64,000 nucleotides of DNA from Dryococelus australis (lineage: Eukaryota; Arthropoda; Insecta; Phasmatodea; Phasmatidae), in contig CM057005.1 in NCBI GenBank assembly GCA_029891345.1, positions 60,839,760 through 60,903,759 of the forward strand. Direction: 5' to 3'. This document shows, piece after piece, positions 36,946-47,699 of the stretch. The position numbers and the translations under genes are program-made. The notes below the pieces were generated by a model. That model did not search any database. It had not been told where the DNA came from and was given only the letters and a program-made list of their open reading frames with translations. How positions within the stretch are numbered: position 1 is the first letter of the stretch; every line of letters begins with the position of its first letter.

Positions 36946-38216
36946 GGTACTTCCTGTGTTGTGCAGAGCAATTAGGCTCATGTATTCTTGCCGTTATGCT
37001 ATTCATACTAAATACCTTCTCCTTGCAAACGTCTTGTACTTTTATTTACCGTTCAGTTACACAAAGAAAAAAAATTGGTACAAATTAATTGTGAGTTCGC
37101 TCTCAAAATTCTTGTTATATTTACATTGCAATGCTGGAGACATGCTTCTTGTTAATATGCATACCAGTCTACATATATGAAATTTTAAGCATGCTCTCAC
37201 GGGAGATTTGCTGGCCAAAGAATTTGATAAACCTTTTGCTCGCTAACGCATCTCGTACAATTTTCTGCTTATCTCGTTTCACGTACTGCTCTTGCCCTGC
37301 AGATATTAGATATAAACCCATCACTTAATGTTTCATTTTTGTAGCCTTCTTGCCTGCCATGGTTAGCCACCCCTCTAGGAATTTTTATCCTGCCATCTAC
37401 TGCATTTAATCCTCATTATTACATCCACAGCAAGCTATCGCTATGCCTGTTCCTTCCAGATAATGAGATTCGACACTTAGGAGCTACACCATCTACTAGG
37501 TACAACTATTTCCTTCCCTCATCACTACATTCCACAACATCCTTCAGCGTTGCCGGTAGGGTGAGTTTTTGTTTTAATTTATTCGCCCTCCATACGATAG
37601 CGTGATAGAGTTAATGTCGTTGCTACGAGCTGAATGGAGCTCGGTAATGAAACTTTTAAGCCCCTTTATTTCGTTTTGTGAATGTAGACTTCATAGTGAC
37701 CATATTTAGTCTGTGCGTGATTTAGTCGCGTTAACATTCACAAAATGCTAATGTTGAAACCTACTGTGTAGTGTTTGCCTATACGAGTCATCTTTAGCGA
37801 TCATTATCTCCCCGAGTTCGTTAGATTATCTTAAGTTATATTTATGAGCGTCCTTTCCATTTGACTTGTTTAAAATCTAACTTGCAAATGAAGTATAATA
37901 TTCCCTGCAGTGATAATGACTGGCTAAAAGGGTAATTACTTTATCACTACCCCATGATTTTTCTTCCAAAACTTGCATCGAAGACGAAATGCAAGCTGAC
38001 CATATATCACACCAAAAATATCAAGGTTATCGTTATATCTCACACCAACAGAACTAAAGATTTTCATAATATGATTGTCTTAAAAATAGTTGTTTCGGAA
38101 TAACATATTCAAAATACACTTATTTAGCTATTTTAAATTATCGTTACATTTCGATTACTAAATGACCATGATGAAAATTTAGAAAGTTTATCAACTGTAA
38201 ACTTCTCGATTTTTAT
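36946..38216. other. No gene seen
   Basis: AT-rich DNA; a 119-codon frame at 36821-37180 starts inside the SINE relative and has no recognisable domain. Confidence 0.45.
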
Positions 38217-38842
38217 TGTTACAATCTTGCTACTCTGCATCGCAATTCTTGTCTCGTCCCACTCAGGCTAGCAAATCAGTAGGTCACAGGTGAGCGATAA
38301 CCCGAGGAGCTCACGGAGATTTACAAAGGAGAGCATCGCAGTTGCCAGATAAGCCTATCGGGACTCGCACGTTCATATCTTTGAGCAGATTGAATTTCTG
38401 GGGTTATCGGTTCAAGAATGTTCCGGTAATTGCTCTAGCCCCTGTCAACTAGACCCGGGGTGCGGGAAACCTTCTAGATCGGGCCAGAGAGACTACTTAA
38501 GCCACGATGGGCCTCCGAGCCGACAGATTAAGAGTTTGGAGCATTGTGCGATCTTAAGCGCGAAATGTGCGAATACAGCGAAGCTACGAGAGGCGTTGAG
38601 AGCGACCAGCGGGAGTGCAGTCTACGGACTGCGAGCATCGATACAGTGAAGAGTGAGACTGACGGGCGGGACTACTGAACTGGATGCGTGAGTGACAGAC
38701 ATTTAAAATGATGGCAATAGACAGACTAGATATGTGTAAGTTACAAATTTGAATTAAATGACTTCAATAAATATAGAAACAGTGATAAGGCTTATAATTA
38801 AATTTAGATAGATCTGAAATATTGGGCTCACTAAGCGTAACA
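38217..38842 (+). mobile_element. Probable solo LTR fossil
   Basis: Starts TGTTACAATCTTG and ends CTAAGCGTAACA, giving the short inverted ends TGTTAC...GTAACA expected of an LTR. A GC-rich front part (38260-38700) is followed by an AT-rich tail with AATAAA near 38766. No internal region adjoins either side and no clear target duplication was found. A MITE lies immediately to the right. Family not assignable by eye. Confidence 0.5.
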
Positions 38843-38846
38843 ACAG

Positions 38847-39272
38847 TAAAGGCTGTTCACGATAAAGTGAGTACTTTTGAAATCAACCTTTAAAAAATTC
38901 TCTGCCCTTGCCTGCATATGTCTTAACGGGCGCACTGAGTGACATAAGTCCAGTAAAATTGGTCACGATGGAGGGGACAGTAGTTCCAGATATTAACGTC
39001 AAACAAAAAATGTTAGGTGACCATTTGTGATAGCATAAATTATTTCCCTCGCTTTCTATATTTTGTAATGCATTGAAGTGTAAAAATGAGCATATTTGTA
39101 GAATATTTACTTTTCTAATAATTTCACTGTTTTACTTGACCGACGCATGCATAAAGTGATGAGGCCCATGGCAATGCTAATTTTAGATAAGGCGGAAGAA
39201 CACACAACGTGTATACAAGTAGATCTTAAGCAGGGCTTTCAAAAGTGCTCATTTTACCGTGAAAAGCCTATA
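38847..39272 (-). mobile_element. MITE copy, main subfamily, reverse
   Basis: Begins TAAAGGCTGTTCACGATAAA and ends GTGCTCATTTTACCGTGAAA AGCCTATA. All family landmarks are present in reverse order (GACCGACGCATGCATAAAGT, GTATACAAGTAGATCTTAAG). It lies four bases after the LTR-like fossil. Confidence 0.92.
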
Positions 39273-40760
39273 CCCGGTGGAGATGGATATTTAATACTGT
39301 AAATAACACCTGTGTAAATATTTAAAGCAGTATAAATAAATTTAAGAGTTCAAATTTATTTCTTTTATTTGTATTAAGATACGCCTCTCTAGCGTTTTGT
39401 AACATTACCCTATTTATTTGCTTCAACTTCATAAAACACAATAGCTACGTAGAACTCAGAATAAAATGTGATTTCCTTCGTTTGATCATATTTGCTTAAA
39501 TTACGATTCTGCACTTTTTATAATTACGTTTTAGTTGATAGCGTGTTTGTTTATTGAAATCACAGGTAATGCCCATATGTACGCTTTTATTTAGTCTATT
39601 CGAGAGATCTGAATGTGAGTATTCTTTATATCTACACAAATGACTTTGCAATAATTAGCTTTCAAACCCAAAACCAGCACAGAGGAGCTGAATTATTATC
39701 GACAGATATGTTAGACTTTCTAATGCCTTTTTTTTTTTTTTTTTTTTTTTGCAAACTGACTTTACGTCAAATAAATGTCAAGGCAAACTATGTTTCATTG
39801 TTTCATAGTTAACCGCTGACAGGGCACGAATGTATTAATATCTTCTTTTTTTGTGTCGTTTGATTTCTTCTGTCAATACCTGAAATTTACGAGAGACATA
39901 CCTTGCATGGTAAAATAGAAAGTATCATTATGAACCTTGTGCAGAGCCTTGTTAAAGCTAAAACACGGTCGGGCGAACCGCGCTGTAAAAAAAAAAAAAA
40001 AAAACACACACACATCGTTTGCGGTCGGTAATAATCCGAGGATAGTAAAGGCACCATTAATGGATGCTGCCACTCTTCGCGGTCTATCAAAGGGACGGTA
40101 AAAACCCAACCGCATAGTTAGTTATTTTCGGAGAAGAGTAGCTAGGTGGCCAGTAAAAGTTTGCCTGAATACTTATCACTTTTGGAACGAGGATGCGGTG
40201 AAATCGTGTACACGGTTCATAGCCATGACGATGCTACACTGCACGAATATAAACGCAAGGGAAATTGCAGTGTTTCAATATTTTAGCAAACAGTTAAACT
40301 TAATTTTGAAATTTTTTGCTGATTTCAGTGTGTATTATATCATCATGACAACGATATTGTAGAAGTAAATCCGTATTGCGGATTCATTAGTTACAATCAT
40401 CGTAAAACATTTCTCGATGTTGAAACTGATTTTGTGCGATCCGTTTATGAGGATATACTGGAATGGGCGGCCTAACGGGGCAGTCACAAAACACCATTGC
40501 ATTTCACAAAATGGATTTTGAGTAGGTACGTATTGTATTGTGTAATAATTTTCTGTTGGGAGAAAGATTTCATGTAGAAAATAACAGTTAGATCAGCTTG
40601 ATATGTTCTCAATCTGTTTAATTTTGACAGTAGGTACTTAACCAATCAACTCTGCGGCCGGAGACTAAATTTACTTTCCTCTCTACTTCGTAACTATATT
40701 TTAAATGAAATGGATACACACTGAAGCTCGATAAGTCTTCAGCGAAGAATGTAATTTGCC
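39273..40760. other. No gene seen; homopolymers
   Basis: A T-run lies at 39728-39750 and an A-run with a short (AC)n at 39986-40012. No accepted gene. Confidence 0.45.
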
Positions 40761-40766
40761 AATGAC

Positions 40767-41075
40767 ATGTGTACGGTATGCGGTGAAGCTGGACGTGGGT
40801 GTATTGAGAAACCCGAGTATCCAATAAGAAATTTTAGCACTCATTGCTCAGATAGAATGATCGTTTTAAAAAACTTTCTCTTGAAACAAAATGAAAGCAT
40901 AGTAGTAGACATTTTAGCTATAAGATATTTTGCTAAATGTTCTAGTTATTTAAGTAACTTTATGGATAAAACAATGTTAAACGAAGCTGAAGCGGGTAAG
41001 AATTCAGTGTTGATTAAGACACAGAGCATTGAGCTCTATCTAGCGTTAAAAAAATGTTGTGGAAATGATTTATGA
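40767..41075 (+). CDS. Unassigned 102-codon open frame, possibly an old coding fragment
   Basis: The product starts MCTVCGEAGRGCIEKPEY, has C-x2-C and further cysteine residues in the first 27 positions, then a predicted helical body (for example SIVVDILAIRYFAKC). It looks more protein-like than the other frames here, with charged and hydrophobic residues alternating and little low-complexity sequence. I do not recognise a family. It may be a fragment of a host or transposon protein, or chance. No promoter, splice site or partner exon could be placed. Confidence 0.3.
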   Translation: MCTVCGEAGRGCIEKPEYPIRNFSTHCSDRMIVLKNFLLKQNESIVVDILAIRYFAKCSSYLSNFMDKTMLNEAEAGKNSVLIKTQSIELYLALKKCCGNDL

Positions 41076-41344
41076 TATTTAACTACTTTGTCTTCAAGTC
41101 AGTCCGTGCCTGGCGAGAAACGAATCGCAGATCCAGCGTAAGCTCACGAACAGCCAACTTAAGTGAGCTTAACGCGGGAGTTCTCCCAAATGACTTAAGA
41201 AACGAGTGTAGGGTAAGGTAAACCCATTTGTTCTTGTTTTAATTGGATTCGTGTCAATATTTTCAAATTCTATAGAATTCCATTAGATTACACATGACTG
41301 CATTTAAGTTTAAAACTGAACTACAGTAAGAATCGCAAAACTTG

Positions 41345-41727
41345 TAAGACCTGACAGCGGATGACTGAGTAATGTAATGTCTGTCACCGTAGACTGCACT
41401 ACATATCGATGCGATATAATGCGATGGTAGGATGTAGTTCTAAGACCTGACAGCGGATGACTGAGTAATGTAATGTCTGTCACCGTAGACTGCACTACAT
41501 ATCGATGCGATATAATGCGATGGTAGGATGTAGTTGTAAGACCTGACAGCGGATGACTGAGTAATGTAATGTCTGTCACCGTAGACTGTACTACATATCG
41601 ATGCGATATAATGCGATGGTAGGATGTAGTTCTAAGACCTGACAGCGGATGACTGAGTAATGTAATGTCTGTCACCGTAGACTGCACTACATATCGATGC
41701 GATATAATGCGATGGTAGGATGTAGTT
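41345..41727 (+). repeat. Four tandem copies of a 96-bp unit
   Basis: Units start TAAGACCTGACAGCGGATGA at 41345, 41441, 41537 and 41633 and are almost identical (one C/T difference in the third; C or G before the unit start). Because 96 is a multiple of three, a 149-codon minus-strand frame runs through with a 32-residue repeat; I regard that frame as a by-product. Confidence 0.97.
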
Positions 41728-41799
41728 ATGTATCCGGTTATTATGCAAGGGATGTGCACTCATCCCGAGCGAACGCCGTGGTGATGTACGTATGTAAGG

Positions 41800-42035
41800 C
41801 AAAAATAGGTCATTTGAGACTTTGCAAATTGCACAGTGAAGAGGGATTGGGGAAGGAATAGGAAGGCATCGGCCATGAACTTCGTGAGGGACCCAACCCA
41901 GCATTCGCCTGGAGTGATTTCAGGAAACCATGGAAAACCTAAATCGGGATGACCGGACCGGGAATCGAACCCGAGTACTTCGGAATGCGAGTCCAGTGAG
42001 TTACCACTCACTCGGTAAGACAGACATAGAACTGA
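41800..42035 (-). mobile_element. SINE-3 copy (tRNA-derived), reverse
   Basis: On the minus strand the head reads CTTACCGAGTGAGTGGTAAC, and the B box CGGGTTCGATTCCCGG follows about 45 bp on. The body contains, on the plus strand, CATTCGCCTGGAGTGATTTC AGG and CATGGAAAACCTAAATCGGG. This body is familiar to me from polyneopteran insect genomes. A second, more diverged copy is at 46330-46495. Confidence 0.85.
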
Positions 42036-42224
42036 TGGGGTAACTTCATAAAAATAAAATAACTCTGTGAACTTAAATATAGCTGTTGCCATATTTCTAC
42101 TAAGGCTGAAGGGGGAGAAAGAGGTGGGTGAAGCCCCTATTTGCCCCTCCCCTTAAACTACTATTGATTTTGATAGATACGACCTTTGTGTACGGACCTC
42201 TGTGTAAGGTTGCAAAGTTGTTGT

Positions 42225-42795
42225 TTAAGGTGATATTTTCCTTTTTTTCATTTGGTTATCTGACAGAGCTTTCGAAATTTGCCCCCTTGATGCAGTTATT
42301 AGTTGTCAAATCATTATAGTTTTCAAAATGCAACACTCAAAAGTCCTAGATATTTTTTTCCAGTCAAATTTCATATAATGTAATCTGTATCGTGTGCAGG
42401 ACTTGCTGATTAAGTATGAGTGCGATTAATAAACATGTGGGCGAGTATTGACACACTGAATATTGTTGAAAATAGGGGTCAGACTTCTCGTAAATATGTT
42501 TTTGTTCCTTCAAGCGAAAAGGTTAACATTCATTTAACAAAGTGTTTAAACCATAAACTGTAGAGGAAAAGTTTTTTTTTTGTTCCTTTCGCAGCTTGTA
42601 ACAGAAATGCAGTATGCCGCGCTTAGACTCTAATTAAACACTTTGAACCTGCCTGTAACACTCTTGTGTTGGAATTTGAGTGTTATATTTTGAAAAATAT
42701 AAAGATTTGACAACTGACAACTGCATTAAGGGAGCACTTTTCAAAACCTCTCTCAGATAACCAAATTCCAAAAATAATGAGAAATATCACCTTAA
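42225..42795. mobile_element. TTAA-flanked element with ~115-bp inverted repeats
   Basis: TTAA at 42225 then GGTGATATTTTCC; right end GAAATATCACC then TTAA at 42792. The inverted arms extend about 115 bp, with shared phrases TTTGGTTATCTGA, ATGCAGTT, AGTTGTCAAATC and ACACTCAAA. The ~340-bp centre has no coding frame. Same TTAA habit as the elements at 14.6, 45.4 and 61.3 kb but a different terminal sequence. Confidence 0.9.
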
Positions 42796-43016
42796 CTCAA
42801 GAAATCATAACAAAAGGAAATTTAATTATCGATACGTCCAAGGAGTTAAAAAAAGTACATAATTTGTAAAAATTTATTAACATACATTTGTGGTTTCGAG
42901 ACACAAAATTGTACTTCTATGTTTATCACCTCAGAAAATGTACGAACGGGAACAAGACGTGGCAATATAGCAATACTAGAAAATAGGACCGCATAAAACA
43001 ATAACTTAATGATAAC

Positions 43017-43442
43017 TAAAGACTGATCATGATAAAGTGAGAGCTTTTCAAACTAACCTTAGAAAAAAATGTACTGCCCCTACCTGGATATATTTTATCG
43101 GGCGCACTGAGTGACATGCGCCCAGTAAAGTTGGTAATGAAGGATTAAAAGTAGTTCCATACATTAACGGCGAATAAAAGGTGTTATGTAACCATTTGTG
43201 ATAACTTAAAATATTCCTTTCGCTTTTCGTTTTTTCAATGCATCGAAATACAAAAAGGAGCAGATTTGGGAAATATTTTCTTTTCCAATATTTCCACGGT
43301 TTCACTTGACAGACGCATGAATAAAGTGGTGAGACCCATTGCAATGTTAATTTTACATAAGGCGGAAAATCCACACAACGTGCATACAAGTAGATCTTAA
43401 GCAGGGCTTTCAAAAGTGCTCATTTTACCGTGAACTGCCTAT
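43017..43442 (-). mobile_element. MITE copy, main subfamily, reverse
   Basis: Begins TAAAGACTGATCATGATAAA and ends GTGCTCATTTTACCGTGAAC TGCCTATA. Landmarks GGCGCACTGAGTGACATGCG and GCATACAAGTAGATCTTAAG are present. The 121-codon minus-strand frame here is a by-product. Confidence 0.92.
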
Positions 43443-43749
43443 AAGGAGCCTACTTTTATCTACATGGGCGCGAATGAATTTCAGTGAAGTTCTTGAAAGC
43501 TTAGATATCAGGTAGGCGTTGACGTCTCATTGACAGCAATATCATTACAGATGAAACCAGAAACATGCGAAACACAACGAAGACAATTAAAATGCACGAG
43601 TGACTTACCAGGGATTCGAATTCAGGAAAACTCGTAAAATTAAGATAGCTTGAATTAAACTGCATCATGGAGGTAGGACTCGGAGCATCAACTTCAGATG
43701 TAATCAGTCTAACGTTTCCAATGATAGGGTTCACTAACCTGAAATATTT
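43443..43749. other. No gene seen
   Basis: Short unique stretch between a MITE and the tandem array. Confidence 0.5.
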
Positions 43750-45860
43750 ACTGGGCCATCATTTTCAAATTTTATGTCTGAGCCACTAAATTATATAAGT
43801 TTACATGTCCTTCCATAACGCTACTTGTGTGAAAAATTTGATGTTATTCGGTTTATAGGTTTCCGAGATATGGAATAAAAACCTTAATTTTCATAAATGG
43901 GGCTATCTTACAAAATTGCTAAAACGAGTCTCTATTCACGATGTTTGTAATAGATAACGTCAGCATAAAAAGTTTGACTGAAATCGTTAAATAGTTAAAT
44001 AGAGTAGTTAAAACATATGAACATATTTATTTGGCTGCAATTTTTTAAATTATTGTCTTCTGTAGGTGTGCAGAATTTTGTGGAAATTAGTTTAATTGTT
44101 TCGCAAATATGACAAAATGTTCAGTTTATTCACCTGACACTACTTTGCAAAAAATCCGACAAAGGAGGATCTCTGGACGCATATCGGTTGATTGGTCCTC
44201 TAGATATGGCATTAAAACTCCATTGATCTTATGACGAATGTTTAGCACAATTGATTACTGTCATAGTGCAATATACAATGTTAAATTTAAATCTGTTACA
44301 TAGTTTCGTGGATGTAGCACACTAAGCTAAAATGTTTGTATACGCGCCATTTTGATAATAAGAATCTTACATACTTAAAACATATAAATTAATATAGACT
44401 ACGATAGTACAACTTTTTCGACAAATTCGAAAGAAACAGGTTTGGTTGTTTCCCGAGATAAGGCGTAAAAACTATATCATTTCATGTGGGGCTATTTTAC
44501 AAAATGGCGGAGAAAATGACGCTTTGCATAGACAATTTTGATTGATATAATTGGTAATATCAGCATAGAAAGTAATGTTGAAATTTGTTTTGCAGTTTCT
44601 TTGATAAGTATTTGGAGTTAAATGTTAAATGAGCGCAATTTTGAAAATAAGTGTCTGACATTCTTGAAACATATTTTTACATATCAGCTGTGGCAGTACT
44701 AGTTGATTGCCAAATTTGGTATGAATCTGTCAATTGTTTCCCGAGAAATTACATAAAAACATTATTAATTCATGTAGCGCTATCTTACAAAATGTCAGGC
44801 CAAATGTGTCATTTTTGGCTTATTTGATGCCAGTAAGAAACACTCAGCGTACAAAATTTGGTTGAAATTAGTCAAAGAGTATGGTAGTTACACCAAATAA
44901 GCCTAAAATATTTGTTTGGCCATTATTTCGAAACCAAGTACCTAATTAAGTTCAATGACTTACATTCACGTTGCTAATCTTAGTATTTATTATCTACTTA
45001 CCAAGTTTGAAGAAAATTGGTTGGGTAGTTTTTGAGATATAAGATAAAAACTTTATTTTTTTTTATATAGCGCTACCTTCCAAAATGATGGGAAAAAGTG
45101 ATTGTTGTACGATTAATTTAATACTTGTACAAAATTTGGTTGAAATTTGTCAAACGGTACGGGGAGTTATAGCTACCAAATAAACATAAAATACTTGTAT
45201 GACCACCATTTTTTAAAAATTAGTGCCTAATTGAGTCCCATTACTTACATTAATCTGGCCCAATAATCAATTACATGAGTGCCAAATTTGGCCAAAATTG
45301 TTTGAGTAGTTTTCGAGATATAATGTAAAAGCTTAATTTTTCATGTGGCGCTTTCTTCCAAAATGGCGGACCAACACTAATATTAACATCTGAACTTAAA
45401 CTTGTACTCTCAGCATACAAAATTTGGTTAAATTCTGTTTAAGGCCAATGAGTCCCCGCCATCTTAGATTTTCGTAATTTTAGCCGTAAATTGCAGTTCA
45501 GATTTTGTATTTTATTTTGGGCTTCTACAAAGCGTAGGAAATTATATTGCACATGTTCTACAACATGTATTGCTTGACCTCTGTTGCCAGGACCATTTCT
45601 GTAACCAAAAGCAAGAAAAAACTCTTTATTTCGTGCATTTAATCGCTAGTCTAAAAAAATTAGGCGTAAGTATATATTATTAATGTCATTTCATGCAAAA
45701 AATCAAAGTAAATGTTCTTAAATGAAACTTATGGCAAAAACAGTAAAATCCAAGATGGCGGGAACTGATCCCTCTTAATGGTTTCCTAAATATTGCATAT
45801 CACGCAAAATTTTATAAAGGCAGCCATCTTGAAAGTATTGGTCTGGTGTAGTGTAAAACA
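43750..45860 (+). repeat. Degenerate ~285-bp tandem array, at least six units
   Basis: A phrase of the type GAGATATAAGATAAAAACTT, followed by a GTGGCGCTATCTTACAAAAT-like phrase, recurs at 43865, 44202, 44455, 44743, 45034 and 45315 (spacings about 337, 253, 288, 291 and 281). Between these, each unit carries an ACAAAATTTGGTTGAAATT-like phrase and a TAGTTTTTGAG-like lead-in. Units are strongly diverged. A TTAA element (45439-45778) is inserted near the right end, after which array-like sequence appears to resume. No coding frame survives; the unit could be the decayed tail of an unidentified retroposon or a satellite. Confidence 0.8.
45439..45778. mobile_element. TTAA-flanked MITE inside the tandem array
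   Basis: TTAA at 45439 then GGCCAATGAGTCCCCGCC ATCTTAGATTTT; the right end, reverse complemented, reads TTAA then GAGGGATCAGTTCCCGCC ATCTTGGATTTT. These ~30-bp inverted repeats each start at TTAA. Length is 340 bp, with no coding capacity. Confidence 0.88.
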
Positions 45861-45950
45861 ATAAAAGTGTAGCGAGTTTGGAGAAATTCGGTTTACGCGT
45901 TCAAAAATTGAAAGAGGACTCACTCGCGCGTACAGATATGCAAACACAGG

Positions 45951-45977
45951 CGCGCGCGCGCGCACACACACACACAC
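45951..45977. repeat. (GC)n(AC)n microsatellite
   Basis: Alternating GC run followed by an AC run. It makes spurious frames on the minus strand. Confidence 0.95.
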
Positions 45978-46329
45978 CCACATACAGGAACGTGATCTCA
46001 TAATCCTTTCTTTCGTTCTGAAAGTAGGCTAAAAATGAACACGGACGATGCAATAAAGGTGAAAAAAATTGCCACGTGAGTATGATGTCCGCATTTCCAT
46101 ACAATAAGTGCGTCTAAACGAATTCAGCATAGACGTGGCGTGAGATTGTGAGTCGTAACGGGGAGGGGTAGTGGAAAACTGGAGAGGGGGTCTAATGCAG
46201 TAAGTTGATACGTTTCAAAACTACACGAAGAGAAGAGTAGAAATGTTAGGATTCAATGTCTCGTCGACGCCGGGGTTGAAATTAGAAGCGGAAAAAATTA
46301 CTGGAAAAAACAGGAAAGGGCGGAGAAAT

Positions 46330-46495
46330 CTGAAAATGCCGGTATCCAAGAAACGTTATAGCATTCGCCTGGAGCGATTTCGGAAAACAAAGTGAAAACA
46401 CGAAATTAGACAGGCAAGACCTAGAATCAAACCCGGATCTTCCCGGAATCAAGTCCACCCGACTCGCTTGGGAAAGCAGAAGCACTCGTCCAGAC
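46330..46495 (-). mobile_element. SINE-3 copy, reverse, diverged
   Basis: Shares GCATTCGCCTGGAGCGATTT C with the copy at 41800-42035 and has a reverse B-box-like GAATCAAACCCGG, followed by CCACCCGACTCGCTTGGGAA. Older and partly eroded. Confidence 0.75.
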
Positions 46496-46513
46496 GCATA
46501 TATGCGTATTGCG

Positions 46514-46758
46514 TATAAGCTGTTCACGGTAAAGTGAGCATTTTTGAGGCTCCAGTTACTTTGCCCTTTCAGCCGATTTTTATCCTTTAACAAACCTTGT
46601 AAAATAAATATCGCCATGTACGTAATAAATACAGTGTGTATATACCACTGCACTTGGAAGTTAGCTTCTAAAGCTAAACTAAAATACATTTGCTGACTGA
46701 CTATTATTCCAAACCAGTGGGCTTTCAAAAGTGCTGACTTTACCGTGAATAACCTATA
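46514..46758. mobile_element. MITE, short subfamily
   Basis: Left end TATAAGCTGTTCACGGTAAA; right end GTGCTGACTTTACCGTGAATAACC then TATA. About 245 bp; the interior is related to the copy at 10733-10928 (ATTTTTGAGGC, then CACTTGGAAGTTAG). TA flanks both sides. Confidence 0.85.
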
Positions 46759-47569
46759 CCCATTAGTTGTACATCAGGCTGAAAGAAACTTAAAAATTGT
46801 ATTGAAAATTTGATGTAGTTGTGCAAAATACTACAAATTCACATGCTTTTTTTTGTGTTACGTGTTTAAGTAAGTTGCCAATTCACTTTTACTTTTCAAG
46901 GTGAATTACTACCCGTAAACCAATCCATACTATATTACTTTGTTTATAAGACCCTTGGCAAATAAGAGCCATTATGTTTCCTTCATCACTGAACCAATTT
47001 CAGTTCTGTTAATATTTAATTTGGGAAGGAAAACAGAAAAGTATATTAACATACAGCAATGAATAGAAGAGTTAGAATGAGGGGATATTTGATTAGAAAC
47101 TTAATGTTTCAGTCTGGGTCACATGCGAGTTGTTTTTTTTTTATAACTACGCTCAACCGAGACTGACGTAAACGCGTAGTGAGTAAAGTCACTTAACCCT
47201 TTCAGACCCACTATAATTTACGCAACATGCAAACAGAATATTTTGTGATGCGTGCTGTACTTAAATCGACACAACACTTGTTTCGTTGTCACAGCCAATG
47301 AGATGTAGGCTATATGTTCGGCTACATCTATATGAACCAATTGTGACATAGACCAGTACGACGTTTTGCGAATCATGTACTCACAGGTAAGATAATTGGT
47401 CATTGAGTTTCGCAGGTGTGCAGTACAGACCAAAAATGACCTACACGTGAGTAATGTACACAATTGTGTACACTGGGTCTGAATGGGTCAATTTAAAAAG
47501 TGGAGGATAAGAAATTTCCAAATCAAGAAACTGCGCCATAATTTTCTTGGAATGAGGATGGGTTAAATG
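46759..47569. other. No gene seen
   Basis: AT-rich DNA with two near-copies of a phrase about fully conserved length (CCCTTTCAGACCCACT at 47197 and, inverted, TGGGTCTGAATGGGTCAA at 47473). These may be the ends of a ~290-bp inverted-repeat element, not examined further. Confidence 0.35.
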
Positions 47570-47650
47570 GTTGGGAAAAATCATCCCCCTGCGAGTGGCT
47601 GGGATCAAAAACCGCGATTTGCCTTTGGCGAGGCGCGCAGACTGCTGTGT
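47570..47650 (-). mobile_element. Possible SINE-2 head fragment
   Basis: TGGGATCAAAAACCGCGATT then GCCTTTGGCGAGGCGCGCAG resembles the reverse tRNA-like head of SINE-2. Diverged, no body visible. Confidence 0.3.
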
Positions 47651-47699
47651 GTCCTAAATTAATCCCTACTCCGAAAGAACACAAGCCAAAGTGTGCTTG

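Noticed and set aside
41310-41759. 149-residue minus-strand protein with four internal repeats
   Set aside because: It is fully explained by the 96-bp tandem array, whose period is divisible by three.
43048-43413. 121-codon minus-strand frame
   Set aside because: It lies wholly inside a MITE copy, and other copies do not keep the frame.
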